Assembly: GCA_004154925.1 (NCBI GenBank)
Contig: QJNS01000019.1
Location: 310,001-374,000 of the forward strand
Length of the DNA stretch: 64,000 bases
Source: Monosporascus cannonballus
Taxonomy: Eukaryota > Ascomycota > Sordariomycetes > Xylariales
Direction: 5' to 3'
Positions 1-10,545 of the stretch are shown here, piece after piece (positions within the stretch are counted from its first letter, which is position 1; the number at the start of each line of letters is the position of its first letter). The notes beneath the pieces are model-generated. The model was not told where the DNA came from. It made no database searches and worked only from the letters and a program-made list of their open reading frames with translations. Made by a program: the position numbers and the translations under genes.

Positions 1-3000
1 ACATCCACTTGCCGCTTGGAACTCATCCTTGGGGGATCGCTTGCATCCTTCAGCGTGCTGTAACATAGTAAAGCGACATAATCGGTTCGGGGCCTTCGGT
101 ATGGGGTCAGCACCACCGCGGCATCATGACTTCCTCTCATCACCGACGCTCAGGGAAAGAAGGATGATTGCTTGCTTGGCTGATGCGAGGGACTCCGGGG
201 ATCCTCGCCCACTCTAACCACCCAGGCGACGGAGATAGAATTGCTAGGCGTCCCAGCATCATCCCCAGGAAGTCATATACGGAAAATAAGTAGGATACAG
301 ACACCTCCAATTCCGGGCGACATAGAGCAAAGGGATAACGGTGATACGTATATACTCACAGATGCGGCTTAAAAAGAGAAATGTAGCCAAGTTCACACAA
401 CGGTAAAAGGCAACTTGAAATAGGGAAGCTGTAAGGGGCACAGGCTTTGAATGACAGGGCGGTTTAGGCATTGTGGGGCCCGAGCCTCTTCAGTAATCTC
501 CACGCAGCAGGGAATACCCTTGACGGAGACGGCGGCTTTCTCACCCAAAATGTCGATCCTTCGCATCACCTCACTGGCGCATTGTTACACAACACCTTTA
601 CCGATTACTACTATACAAGACCGTGGCGTAGCGTGGCGCATCCTCGCGCCGTCGTCACCCCCACGTAAAACTACAAGCGATATCTTCTATGCTATTAAAT
701 GCACCAGCTCTGTGCATTTCCACCTTCAGGAGGTGTTTCTCGGAGTACTTGTCACGGGCTTCTCTCCTACTTTGCCCTGCTGGTATTTGACAACAAGTGG
801 TGTTTTGTGCAGACATCCGATGAGACGCCGGATCATTCCGCCCTCCCCTCTTCACCAATCTTCATCCTTCGGCATCAGAACCCTAGGGATTAATCCTCCC
901 AGGCTTCGAGGAGTTATTCCACCCCTGCCCCCTGAAGTAACGTACAACTCTCTAGCGTTACCGTGGTTTCGAACCTGAGGGTATTAATTAGTGACTGGTC
1001 GAACTGCCCCTATCCGGTGTAAGCAGATGCTCATCTCGAACCTCAGCTGTTGTAGTAAGAAGGCTTATGGTTCTTAAAGGGCTTTTCACCTTGACCGTCT
1101 AGAAATAGCCTTCACACATCATAACATCAAACGCGAAAAGCCCGAGGTCCGGATCCCCTTGGGATTTCACGACTCAGCGATACTGTCCCGAGTCCAATAA
1201 TCTGAGGGGACGCACTATGTACGTGACCTACGAACTCCCTTTCGTCTCAGGGGTAGAAACCCTCTTCGTGGTGTGAATACCCAAGGGTCGAAAGACTAAT
1301 GGCATCTGCGGCCTACCCCCTAAGTAAACCCCGATTTCTATGTTTCAGCTCCTCATTCGCCATTTATAACTTCGGCACCGGACTCTCACCTATTTGGTGC
1401 CTAGCATTCACTATATGCTATTCTTCTCGTCAGTACTAGAACGGAGGCCCTTGACATAAAATGTCAGCTACTCATTTTCGACGACTGGCCAATTCGAACG
1501 GTTGCTACAGCATACTTCCTACAAACCTTGATGTCGGTTTTATGCCAAGGGTTCGTGCCCAGCTTGCCGTCATGCCATGCTGGTGGCACGACCTTATCGT
1601 ATATGTATATGCAAGCTGCGGTATAACCAACAACCAGAGAGTCGCCCGCCAATAGCTGGACCCAACACAAGGGATGCCCAATCAACGTCCTCTCATGATT
1701 AGCCAACCCGGTTAGACTGGTCGCCGATCATGACGGGTTTAACTTCAACTCAATCTGTTCTCTCAGAACTGGAAGATATCACGTTATCGTCTGATCCCCG
1801 AAGGAGAGCTGTTGGTGTGGGAGTGGAAACCACTACCAGGTATTCATACCAGTCCTACCGGGTAATATTTCAAGCTTAGGACTGATGCTGGACATACAAC
1901 TCCTTTATTGGAACCCTTTCCGTCTGCAGTCCATCCCGAAAACTGACAACCCATCAGTGCCATTTATAGGTCTGGGGCAAGGCCTGTTTACGCAGCACAC
2001 TTCATACAGATAAGCCTTGTCCTCTTTACACCCCACCGTTTCTTGTGAAATACCTACCCAGCACCAAGCAGTAGGCCTCCCGCATTTTGCATGCATCAAA
2101 TGCAGCTCCAATCCAGAGCGGCAAATCCAGGACACCCTGAGTAATGTGCCCTGCCCCGGGATTCCTATCAGGGAAACTGCGCAGCGACAAAACCCCGAGA
2201 GATAGTTTACCGGAGCTCGAGTGCCCCGTCGATTCATATTACAACGATCTCCCCCAGCTGATGGCACCATTTCTCAATGAGCGTAGTACAACGCTCTTCT
2301 ATAAACCTCAAAGGTGTCTAATAACATCCATACACTCAAGGTCCACAGGGGGCTACTATGGCGAGCCCTTATCCAAAATTACATACATAGGGAAGCTTGC
2401 CGCCTCACATACACGTTTCCAAGTAGAATTTTCACTGAAATAACCATCGTCAAACGTTGATTAACTGATTGCTCATTCTCATGCCTAAGGGCTTGGGGAC
2501 CCTATCATTTTACCTTTCGCCAGAGCTACGCACAAATTTCTCAGTGGCAGAATCAGCCGCCTCTTAGGGATGCGGTACGACGTCAAGACATCGAAATAGG
2601 TCTCGCGCATGTAGTCTGCATCGAAGACCCAGGTCTACACGCATGTGCAGGTTTCTTTTCGTATGAGTCACTGTGCAGAGGAGTATGAGGACAGTCGCAA
2701 GCTGCAAGCTGGATGCAACGGCGGGTCTCCCCCTTTCGAATATTCGGCACTTTCGTACACTCCGGCCTAGTTTCCTCAAACAAACCTCACAAACACACCT
2801 CGAAATTGTGCCACTACCAGGGCGCTCGGCCTCTGCCAAGGCGATTTCTCGGTGACCAATCATCTTACTCGATTTGCATACCGCTGGTCGAAAACGAAAA
2901 CTCTCGCGATATCGCCCGCCGCAACCGCGTTGCTGCTGCGGAAATATACTTGGTCCATTACAGCATAGCCTAGGGGGCCGGGAGAGACGTACGAAGAATA

Positions 3001-5064
3001 TGGGCAGCATCTCGATCACTCTTGCCACTCCAAGCCCGCCTCGACACGGTGCGAGTTGCGGATGTGGGAAAACGCCTCTGGGAGGACTCGGTGACGTGCG
3101 AGCCTACTCAAAGGTCACCACGAGCCGTCTCTTTTAGAAAGATCTCCATCATCGGCAATCTTGCTCTGGAGAAGTACCCTGTCCCGCCACTAACGTATGG
3201 TCTGCCTCTGGCAAGCTGTGCAAGCTGGGTGACCTTGAACAGGCCTGCACGCCAAACTAACATACTGGGAGATTCCTTGATCCGCATGACTCCGCATCGA
3301 CGCGTCCGAGCACTGCGGCCTGGAAGCCGGACTGGGTCAAAAAGACTACGAGGTGAATCAGCACTGCTGGGCGCACTACATATCGACTGGTGGGACGTTG
3401 ATGTTGCCACAGTGGGACAGAAACCGTAACAAGAGTCACCCGGATATGGAATTCTCCTCCAAGTTTTACCCGCACGAATGAATGCCTCGAAGCTTTGACG
3501 TGGCCATACCAAGAGTTTCAGGTCAACTGTGACGCTTTACGGGTTCTTTTCCCTGGACTAGCAAACAGAAGGTGGCGGATCAGGCGCTTCGCGGCGCTAT
3601 GGCCGCCCTCGCTCCGGGAGGGAACAATTCGTCTATCGAGCCTCCATGGGCCAAACACCCAGCACGCATTGGACGACGAACATGTTTTCACATTACATTC
3701 CCCTCGAAGCCGGCCTAGCACAGGACCGGGCATTTCGGGTTAGAAGGTTGTAACGAAACTAGCGAAGACTCCAGATTGAGGATCCGGCTCCCTTCATAAT
3801 CTAGGAACCGGCTACCGAATGAGAGCTTTACTCCGGACCACGTTCCTCATTGGATGAGAATCGGGGGTTGGCTACCGATGTGTAGGCTGACTAAGTCTTC
3901 TCGTCTTGAAATCATTGAGGACCATTCCCGCGGGTAATAATCCCGATTTGACTCATGCCGCCCTCATGGAGGTGCCCTGGTGGACCCTACAAGTCCTTTG
4001 CTACTTCGATGTAAGGGCTTCACTGACACTGATGGTCGACCGTAACCCCCCTATCATATCCTGCCGTTGTTAACAATCTCGTTGTCGCATGAGTAAGTAT
4101 ATCTAACATACAGGACTGTCCTCTTGAGTTGAGCACATATCGCACTCACGACCCTATAAGTGGTGGCTTAGATATATATTCTCCCATTACCCCACGCTCT
4201 CCTTCAAACAACGTACCTGGATAAGCACCTCTAAGAGAGGGCCTGCTGGGACAAGCCCTATTCTCTATGTAAGGGGGTGTAAGGCTGACGCTGTCGCTCC
4301 AGTTGTGTTTTGCACGTTCCTCGCCTTTGGAAGTAAGGGGTAGGTGACTCGCACTCACACGTGCGGTTTGTGTACCCGTGCTTATTCCGAGCCCTGGATG
4401 GCAACATCAAAACGGGGATAGCTAGGAATGGAATACGGCTATGCCGCGGTACATGAGGCCAAGTCCTGTAATTGATGTACCACGCTGACACGCAAGCTAG
4501 AGCGTTACACCATGGTCCGTGGACTTTTACCCAAGGATCGACTGCTAGGGTGGTCGGCAGAACACGGAGGGGAACCATTGTTCAACTTCTTAGACAAGCC
4601 AGTCCTTAAAAACGAGCCCTTCCGGCCGTCGAACGAGCCTTCCAAATGACTATCATCCGGATGACCGTAGGTGGAGCCTGCTTAACCTATGCTAACCCCG
4701 AACCCAGCCCGTCCGCTCCTTTTAGGATCTAAGAGAGCCTCCTCTCCGCTAGGGAGGGATGACCAGGGAGTAACGGAATGTTAGCATGGCCCAACAAATC
4801 CTCTTCCGTGAGATCTTTCCTGATGAGCCGGGGGCAATGCTTGCGGTACGTAACCCATTGTCCCCCACGGTACTGACGGTCATCTTCGTCGACTGGACTA
4901 AACACTGTTGGCGGACCAATGATCCAGGGAAATGATTTACTAAGCTACCTACGAGAGTCGACAATGCCCACCACAACCCAAACGGGAAAAGCCTGTCAGA
5001 CCACTGGATTCAGCACAGGGGCAACAATCCAGTGTCCAGAGCCCTAACCGTCTATGAAGTGGAA
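1..5064. other. Gene-free left flank
   Basis: I see no gene here that I can defend. Open frames reach about 175 codons (451-978, +) and 154 codons (2564-3028, -). None shows a recognisable domain or codon pattern, and frames on opposite strands overlap freely. Composition appears mixed rather than AT-rich, so it does not look like a strongly RIP-mutated repeat. No long tandem or inverted repeat stood out. Confidence 0.6.
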
Positions 5065-5625
5065 TTAATTCTCTAGGGCAGTACCGCCAGCTTCGTGCCG
5101 TGTTAGCCAGCCGAGGCCTGGCTCCTCGGACACGAGGGGCTCCTTTCCGGGGCCTCCGAAGGGAGGGCTGTGGTTGCTTAGGAGCCGGATGCCGAGGGAA
5201 CTGGGGCTGAAAGCCGTGTTAGTGACAGATAAATAAAACGATGATGAGGTTACCAGAAAAACAAGTAGAAAGGGGAGGGCGGAATTAAAGGGGCCCTGGA
5301 GTAGTGGAGTAATCACTGAGAGAATTTGAGTTTGATGGGGATTACTTATATGGGATGGGTCAACGCGCGACATCGGATCGACCCCACCTCGAGCCCAGCC
5401 ATCAGCGGAGGGAACACTGGGACGACCGGAGCCGGAGCCGCCGGCGGGGGTCATGGCAGGCATCGTAGCGTCATCGGACCGAGCTCGGGAACCACCGGTG
5501 GGAGTCGAAGGCGTTCCGGTCGAAGCCTGCCCCCATTGGATTCGCTCATACTCCCGTTTAGCCTTAATCATGCGGGAACCCTCTACATCGACGTTAGCTC
5601 GGCCCGGCCTTACCTCAACCTCGAA
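5065..5625 (-). other. Unrecognised open frame, possible gene relic
   Basis: This is an uninterrupted minus-strand frame of about 186 codons. Its first ATG in frame is at 5571, and the frame stays open upstream to about 5625. The first half is charged, then rich in Ser, Thr, Gly and Pro. The second half is hydrophobic around the segment read from 5310-5240 and then ends. I do not recognise it. It has no visible intron signals and no partner exon, and an antisense frame (5326-5667) covers part of it. It could be a decayed retroelement gag-like segment, a relic exon or chance. Confidence 0.2.
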
Positions 5626-6488
5626 CTAGAAATCAATAGTACATATCCGACCAGCGTCCATATTTGATACCTAATCGAAATAACATAAAGACCCTAGATC
5701 ATTTGGTTTTTTCAAATGCAAGTTGGGCAAGTTATAAAGGTAATAACAATAGGATATACCTGGGTTGTCAAAAGTGGCGTAGCTATTATAACTTATGGCC
5801 AGAGCCTGCCCCCTAACAGTCTCGCGCCTGAATTAGCATTAAAAAATTGGTCGCAATGGGGAATCCCATACTATACGCGAATAGCGCCGACGTCGACCAC
5901 TGACGATCTCAATATCTCGGAGCTAGTACTGGCTCACCGGGACTGGATACTGCCCGACTAACTGGTATAACGAGTCAGGCCGGCCAATATTGCAGGGGGC
6001 TGGGGGCCAGGACCACCGGCTATGCCATTCGAGGGGCGGCTAGGGGCACATGGATAGTAGGGAAACTCGTGCTGGCGAGGAATACCAAGCACGTCAATGA
6101 AACTATGGCGATTACTTATTGAGAGGTCTTGCTTTGCTGGATGTAAGGCTTACAAGCACCCGTATCCATCAGTAGGCTCATTAGGAGTTCCGCATACGGG
6201 GGTTAAGGGGGTATAATCCATTAGAAGTCGTTATAATTAGAGGTCATGTAGGCTCCCCGGCCGTGCTTTGCCGTCCTAATAATCATATTTAATGGCGGAA
6301 CTGTGAAGCTTGTTGGTGCCCCTAACCTTCCCACGCCGCTCTCCGACACTTGGAAGCGGAGGCTCCATGCATACATTCCGAGCTTGTCGTCTTCATGCTC
6401 CCATCGGCGTTTCATGAAAGCGGGTTTTTGTCGGTGCATTACCCTTCAATAGCGGATTTCTCCTGGTCCACCCTCGGCATTCGTATAA
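5626..6488. other. Intergenic, 3' side of the APP1-like gene
   Basis: No supported gene. The part nearest the phosphatase is presumably its 3' untranslated and terminator region. I see no convincing polyadenylation signal. Confidence 0.5.
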
Positions 6489-8177
6489 TCAGGTAAGCAT
6501 AAAGACTGCTGTGCCGAGCGAGATGGTCGCTGTCATGAAGAGATCCCAGCGAACTGAGCCAGCGGCTCCAAGCAGGAGGCCCTGACGGCCGAAGGTGACG
6601 TTCTGCTGGACAGCAGGGTTATGGCAGTTGCCGCCGATGATATCCGAACCCTTCAAATCGTCCGGGTGCACGAAGAACATGTACTGGTTCTGGTCGAGGC
6701 CCTCGAAGCCGGACGTGTCGTACGGCAGGAGGTCGCCGTCGTCCGTGGCCGTCGTGTTGCGCAGGAAAATGCACTGGACCTGTTCCGGATGGTCCTTCGC
6801 GAGTTGCGGGTATGCCTCCATCATATCCGCGTTCGAGACGTCGCCCACGAGCACGAACCTCCGCTCGGGGAACGTCGCGAATATCTTGTCCAGCAGGAAC
6901 CTGCGGATGGCCGTGGTAGCCCCGAGGTCGGAGAAGTTGAGCGGGCGAGTGTCGAAAGACCCGAGGGGGTACGTCTTGTAGATGAACTCCATGTAGTTCC
7001 GGGTGGCCTGCTCCGGGGTCGTCGTCAGGTAGTGGAAGTGGACGTCCGGGATCGTGGCGGACCAATTGGCGTATATCTCGGGCATGTTCTCCCACGCCCG
7101 GAATGGGCGCGCGAACGTGTTGAGGATGCCCTCGTCCGGCAGGTAGATCCTCGTCACGCGCAGGATATCGTCAATGTCCGAGATGACGGTGAAACCCTCC
7201 CGCGGGACTAAATAAGCTGTCGCATTTCCGGAATCCGTCCCCTCGGCATACGCGTTCAGGGCTTGGACTGACCCGGTCTCGTTGCCAGGGAGCAGATATC
7301 CCCCGTCGGGCCCGGTGGTGTTCCTGAGAATGACGAATGCGTCGAAGTCTCCCTGGGCAGTTATCTTGTAAGGCATTTTGATCGACTGCCGTCCACCTCT
7401 CTCGACGACATTAGCGCGCAAAGTTAAGTTGGTGCGCCCATGACTTACAGCATTTATGGCATTGGTACCTGCGTTTTCTTGAACAGCAACATCGTTCTCG
7501 AAGTTGATGGTAACACTCTGGTCGGCTTGTTGGACAATGTAAATGGAGGCTGTAACGTTTCTGGCTTGAACTTGCTACGCAACCACCTGTGATCAGCACG
7601 TGCCCTCTCCGGAACGTCTCAGGGGCTCGCGGAGTTTTCTAACACCGTCTAGAAAGACTATAACCTGCGAAACGAACCCCCCCGCGACCATATAGACGTT
7701 GTAATAAGTCGCTGGAGGAAATAGGAGGCCGGGGATTCTCACCTGCTCCTCAGGGAGGTCAGCAATGTCGACGCCGATAAGGAACTCATCAGCCAAGTCG
7801 TCCAGGCGCTCCCGGGAGGTATCGGGCTGCTTGTAGACGTTTCCGTGGATTCGCACGTTCCAGCCTTCGTCCGTCCAGTTGGCATAGCCCGGGATATTCA
7901 GCACCTGGTTCGGCAGGGCGGCCAGGTCGTCGTCGCTGAGATCGAGTCGACGCTGGACTACTGAGCCGATCGGAAGGTCTGACAAGAGGCTTTCTATCCC
8001 CTCAATAATGCCATCTGTCAGGCTACGCACATCGAGTCCTCGCCGTTCGGGGACGACGCGGCCGCTAAGGTCCGGAGGAGACGGGATCGAGGGGACCGGG
8101 GAATCCTGTATAGTGAGACCCCGAACGACCGGAAGGGTTGCAGATAACCCTGCTAGAAGGATCATAGGAATTGGCAT
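6489..8177 (-). CDS. Secreted APP1/DUF2183-type phosphatidate phosphatase-like protein
   Basis: Two exons, 8177-7743 and 7574-6489, joined across a 168-nt GTGAGA..TAG intron in phase 0, give about 506 aa. The N-terminus looks like a signal peptide (hydrophobic residues about 3-20). The C-terminal part matches the DUF2183 catalytic domain of the yeast actin-patch phosphatase App1. A HAD-type aspartate motif reads DIDDI at about residues 278-282, followed downstream by LTTTPEQATRNYMEF and LVGDVSNADMMEAYPQ. App1 enzymes convert phosphatidate to diacylglycerol and need the first two Asp of DxDx(T/V); both are present, but the usual Thr/Val is Ile here. Several N-glycosylation sequons and a hydrophobic C-terminal tail suggest an exported, perhaps GPI-anchored, form rather than the cytosolic actin-patch protein. 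An alternative reading of the same frame runs through the intron and stops at 7593; the splice joins better to family sequence. Family confidence is high; substrate is inferred. Confidence 0.85.
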
Positions 8178-8955
8178 GTTGTTTAATTACCGAGCGAGTG
8201 TTTGAGCACAAGCAAGGAGGGAGGGAAGTAGAATTTAATTATGATAATTTGACCCATAAGTAGTGCTAATTAGCCACGACTCACCGGGGCAATTGGAAAC
8301 CATAAAGCTAGAGAAGAAGCATTATCCATGAAAGCAACTGCGCAAAACGATGGTCGTCTCAGAAGTTTGGATTAGGTTAGGTGGAGTATCCGCAGCTGGA
8401 TAATGATACGAGAAGTATAAGTCGACGGTTTACACGTGTTAGAAGCCTATACGGAATCTAACCCGGGCTGTGGTGTAATAGCGGCCGGTGGGACCGAAGA
8501 CTCATCCGGGCTGTGCTATAATAGCGGTCGGTGAGAGCGAATATTATCGGGAGCTAATTACATCAACCTGCCGTATCCATGTTATGCGCAGGCCCTTATA
8601 ACGGTGTTCGGACCCAGACCGCCCCTTGGACTCGGTAGCCTCCCTGATCCCTTTAAGACCCAGAATGATGCATGCTACGGTAACACGATAGAGCGATGAC
8701 GATAGTGACCACTAAAGTGCGTGGCAAGGCAATATGGGCTCCCCCCTGAGCTTTTCCATTCCGGCTGAATTTCAGATGCGCCGATCGACCCCGGCCGGGG
8801 GCTGTGTTGACTGCCCCACCAACATCCGCCCGGTGTCGCTAACTTTAGCAACGGCTACGGAACACTTTCCGACGATGGTCACTGTGAACGGGATTAGAGT
8901 CACAAATATGTATCCTGTCGAGATACACATTGCGACTCAGGGCCAAATTAAGTTT
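8178..8955. other. Intergenic between APP1-like gene and prefoldin 4
   Basis: This holds the 5' flank of the phosphatase gene and the 3' flank of the prefoldin gene. It contains a degenerate two-copy tandem repeat at 8462-8544. The 126-codon frame at 8734-9114 overlaps the prefoldin last exon antisense and is not a gene. Confidence 0.6.
8462..8544. repeat. Two-copy tandem repeat, about 42 bp
   Basis: Copy 1 (8462-8502) and copy 2 (8503-8544) share CCGGGCTGTG, a TAATAGCGG core and a CGGTG..GA tail, with scattered differences. No function is evident. Confidence 0.65.
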
Positions 8956-9599
8956 CTATGTTTCGAGGTTTATGCTACGCCCGAAACGTGCATACAGCTC
9001 GACTTTCAGCTGCGTCATTTCTTCCTTCGTCGTACCGATCTTCTCCTCCAATGCCGAAACTTCCTCCTCGATCTGCGAGGTCGACGAAGCGAGCATCTCT
9101 TGGGCCTGTGGTAATGGGAGGTGGAAGAATGCGTCGCCGATCTTGTATCTGCACGGTGCAATGCCGATTAGCCTTGTCCGTACACCCAAGGAACCTCCTA
9201 ATGGGATGCGTAGGTAGGCTCACGGTACTTTATCATCCTCGTCCGCCAGCTCTAGCTCCATCGTGACATCGTCGAGCTCCTCCTTCTCTTTCTAGCGTTC
9301 GGTAATGTCAGCCATCTCCGTCGGGGTTGGTCGCGCATGTAGATGACAGGGAAAAAGTGTAGATAGACTAGTCGCACATTCTTCGCCTTGAGCTCCTCCT
9401 CGAGTTTCAGCTCGCGCTGGTGCAGTCGGCTGAACTTGTTGATCTTGTCCTGGTCCTCGCGGCGCACCTCGACCTCGTCGCCGCCCGTCGCAGCTTCGTC
9501 TTCTCTGCTGAGCTGGAAGCTGCGTTGTAAGCTTTTGTGCATATATTCCTACGTGATGATGATGCCTGGTCGAGATGCACTAACCATTCGCCGATTCAT
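8956..9599 (-). CDS. GIM3: Prefoldin subunit 4
   Basis: Four exons: 9599-9585, 9512-9378, 9291-9224 and 9148-8956, giving 136 aa. Prefoldin is a cytosolic hexameric chaperone that passes nascent actin and tubulin to the CCT chaperonin; subunit 4 is a beta-type subunit. The reading begins MNRRMLSREDEAA, continues with the family hallmark EDQDKINKFSRLHQRE, then ADEDDKVPYKIGDAFFHL in the beta-hairpin region, and ends with a second helix and LYARFGRSINLE. Both coiled-coil helices are therefore intact and the length is typical. The start is fixed by the 15-nt first exon (ATG at 9599), which restores the MxRRML N-terminus seen in fungal orthologues. All introns have GT..AG ends; the intron-2 donor GTGCGA is weak. 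It sits head-to-head with the PRMT5 gene. Confidence 0.92.
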
Positions 9600-10545
9600 C
9601 TTGACGAGATAAAAGACCCGTCTACAGCTCCGCTGTTAAGGATAACCAACCACTCTTACCTCGGTGACGTGCCGTTCAAAGGAGTCGGGCGGGCGTGTGG
9701 CAGCTAAACGCATGTATGTCTGGCATGCACTGAACGAGCTGGAGCCCCCACGGGGGCGCAGCAAGTATAGCGGGGGCATTATAATCGTGGCTTGGTTTAC
9801 TACGTGGCTTGTCGCCCCAGTTCGTACTCCCGTTGCGAAGTCACATGATTCCAGCACTACTTTTGTTAACCTTTACAAACAGTGGGCAGTGCTTGCGAGC
9901 TCTGATGAGCTTTCACTGGACTGGACTTTGTTAGTGGCTACGAAGTAGTAGGTAGGTATCAATGGCTAACCGGCCAAGTAAGGTACTACAGTAAGTACCT
10001 CCATATACACACGGCCATCGGGTCCAGCCGCTCAACGTTTATCACGTCCATCTCCGGCGGCTCGCTCACCATGGTAAAGTTCCTCAGCACCTGATACCGT
10101 ACTTACCTATATACAGTCGATAAGCTTCGAAACGATGGATCGGGAATATAAATAAGCGTGATTAGGAAATGAAAATTAGATAACGAACCCATGGCGCCCT
10201 GTCTCGCGTTGGGTTTTGTTAGTGCTACACCTGATGCTGTTGCCATTTTCAGCCAATAGACGGGGATTGGCGGTTTTGGGCTTTTTGTGACTTCCTCGTT
10301 GTGCCAACGCCGGAAGGAGCGATATTGACGCACTCATCAGTATATTCATATTATAACAATAGCATCTTGATGGAGGCCCGGTAGAGTTAGAGGCATATCC
10401 GATATCTTTCTATATCCGGGACAAGCGGCTAATGGCCCCGTTTTCCACCACAAACCTTCTAACATCAACACCCCTCTTAACAAAAAAGTTAGACGGAGTA
10501 CACCATTCGTGAGAGTGTATGGCCCTAGAACATCCAACCGTAGCA
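9600..10545. promoter_or_regulatory. Divergent spacer between prefoldin 4 and PRMT5 genes
   Basis: About 950 nt separates the two start codons, so it should hold both promoters. I see no clear TATA box. A 94-codon plus frame (9664-9948) and a short protein-like minus frame around 9985-10110 occur, but neither is supported as a gene. Degenerate GTAGGTAC/GTACCTAC-type motifs, common in Sordariomycete spacers, are present near 9950-10000. Confidence 0.5.

Noticed and set aside
451..978. 175-codon plus frame in the left flank
   Set aside because: No recognisable motif, overlapped by other frames on both strands, consistent with chance.
6621..7211. 196-codon plus frame opposite the APP1-like gene
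   Set aside because: Antisense shadow; the minus strand carries the conserved catalytic domain.
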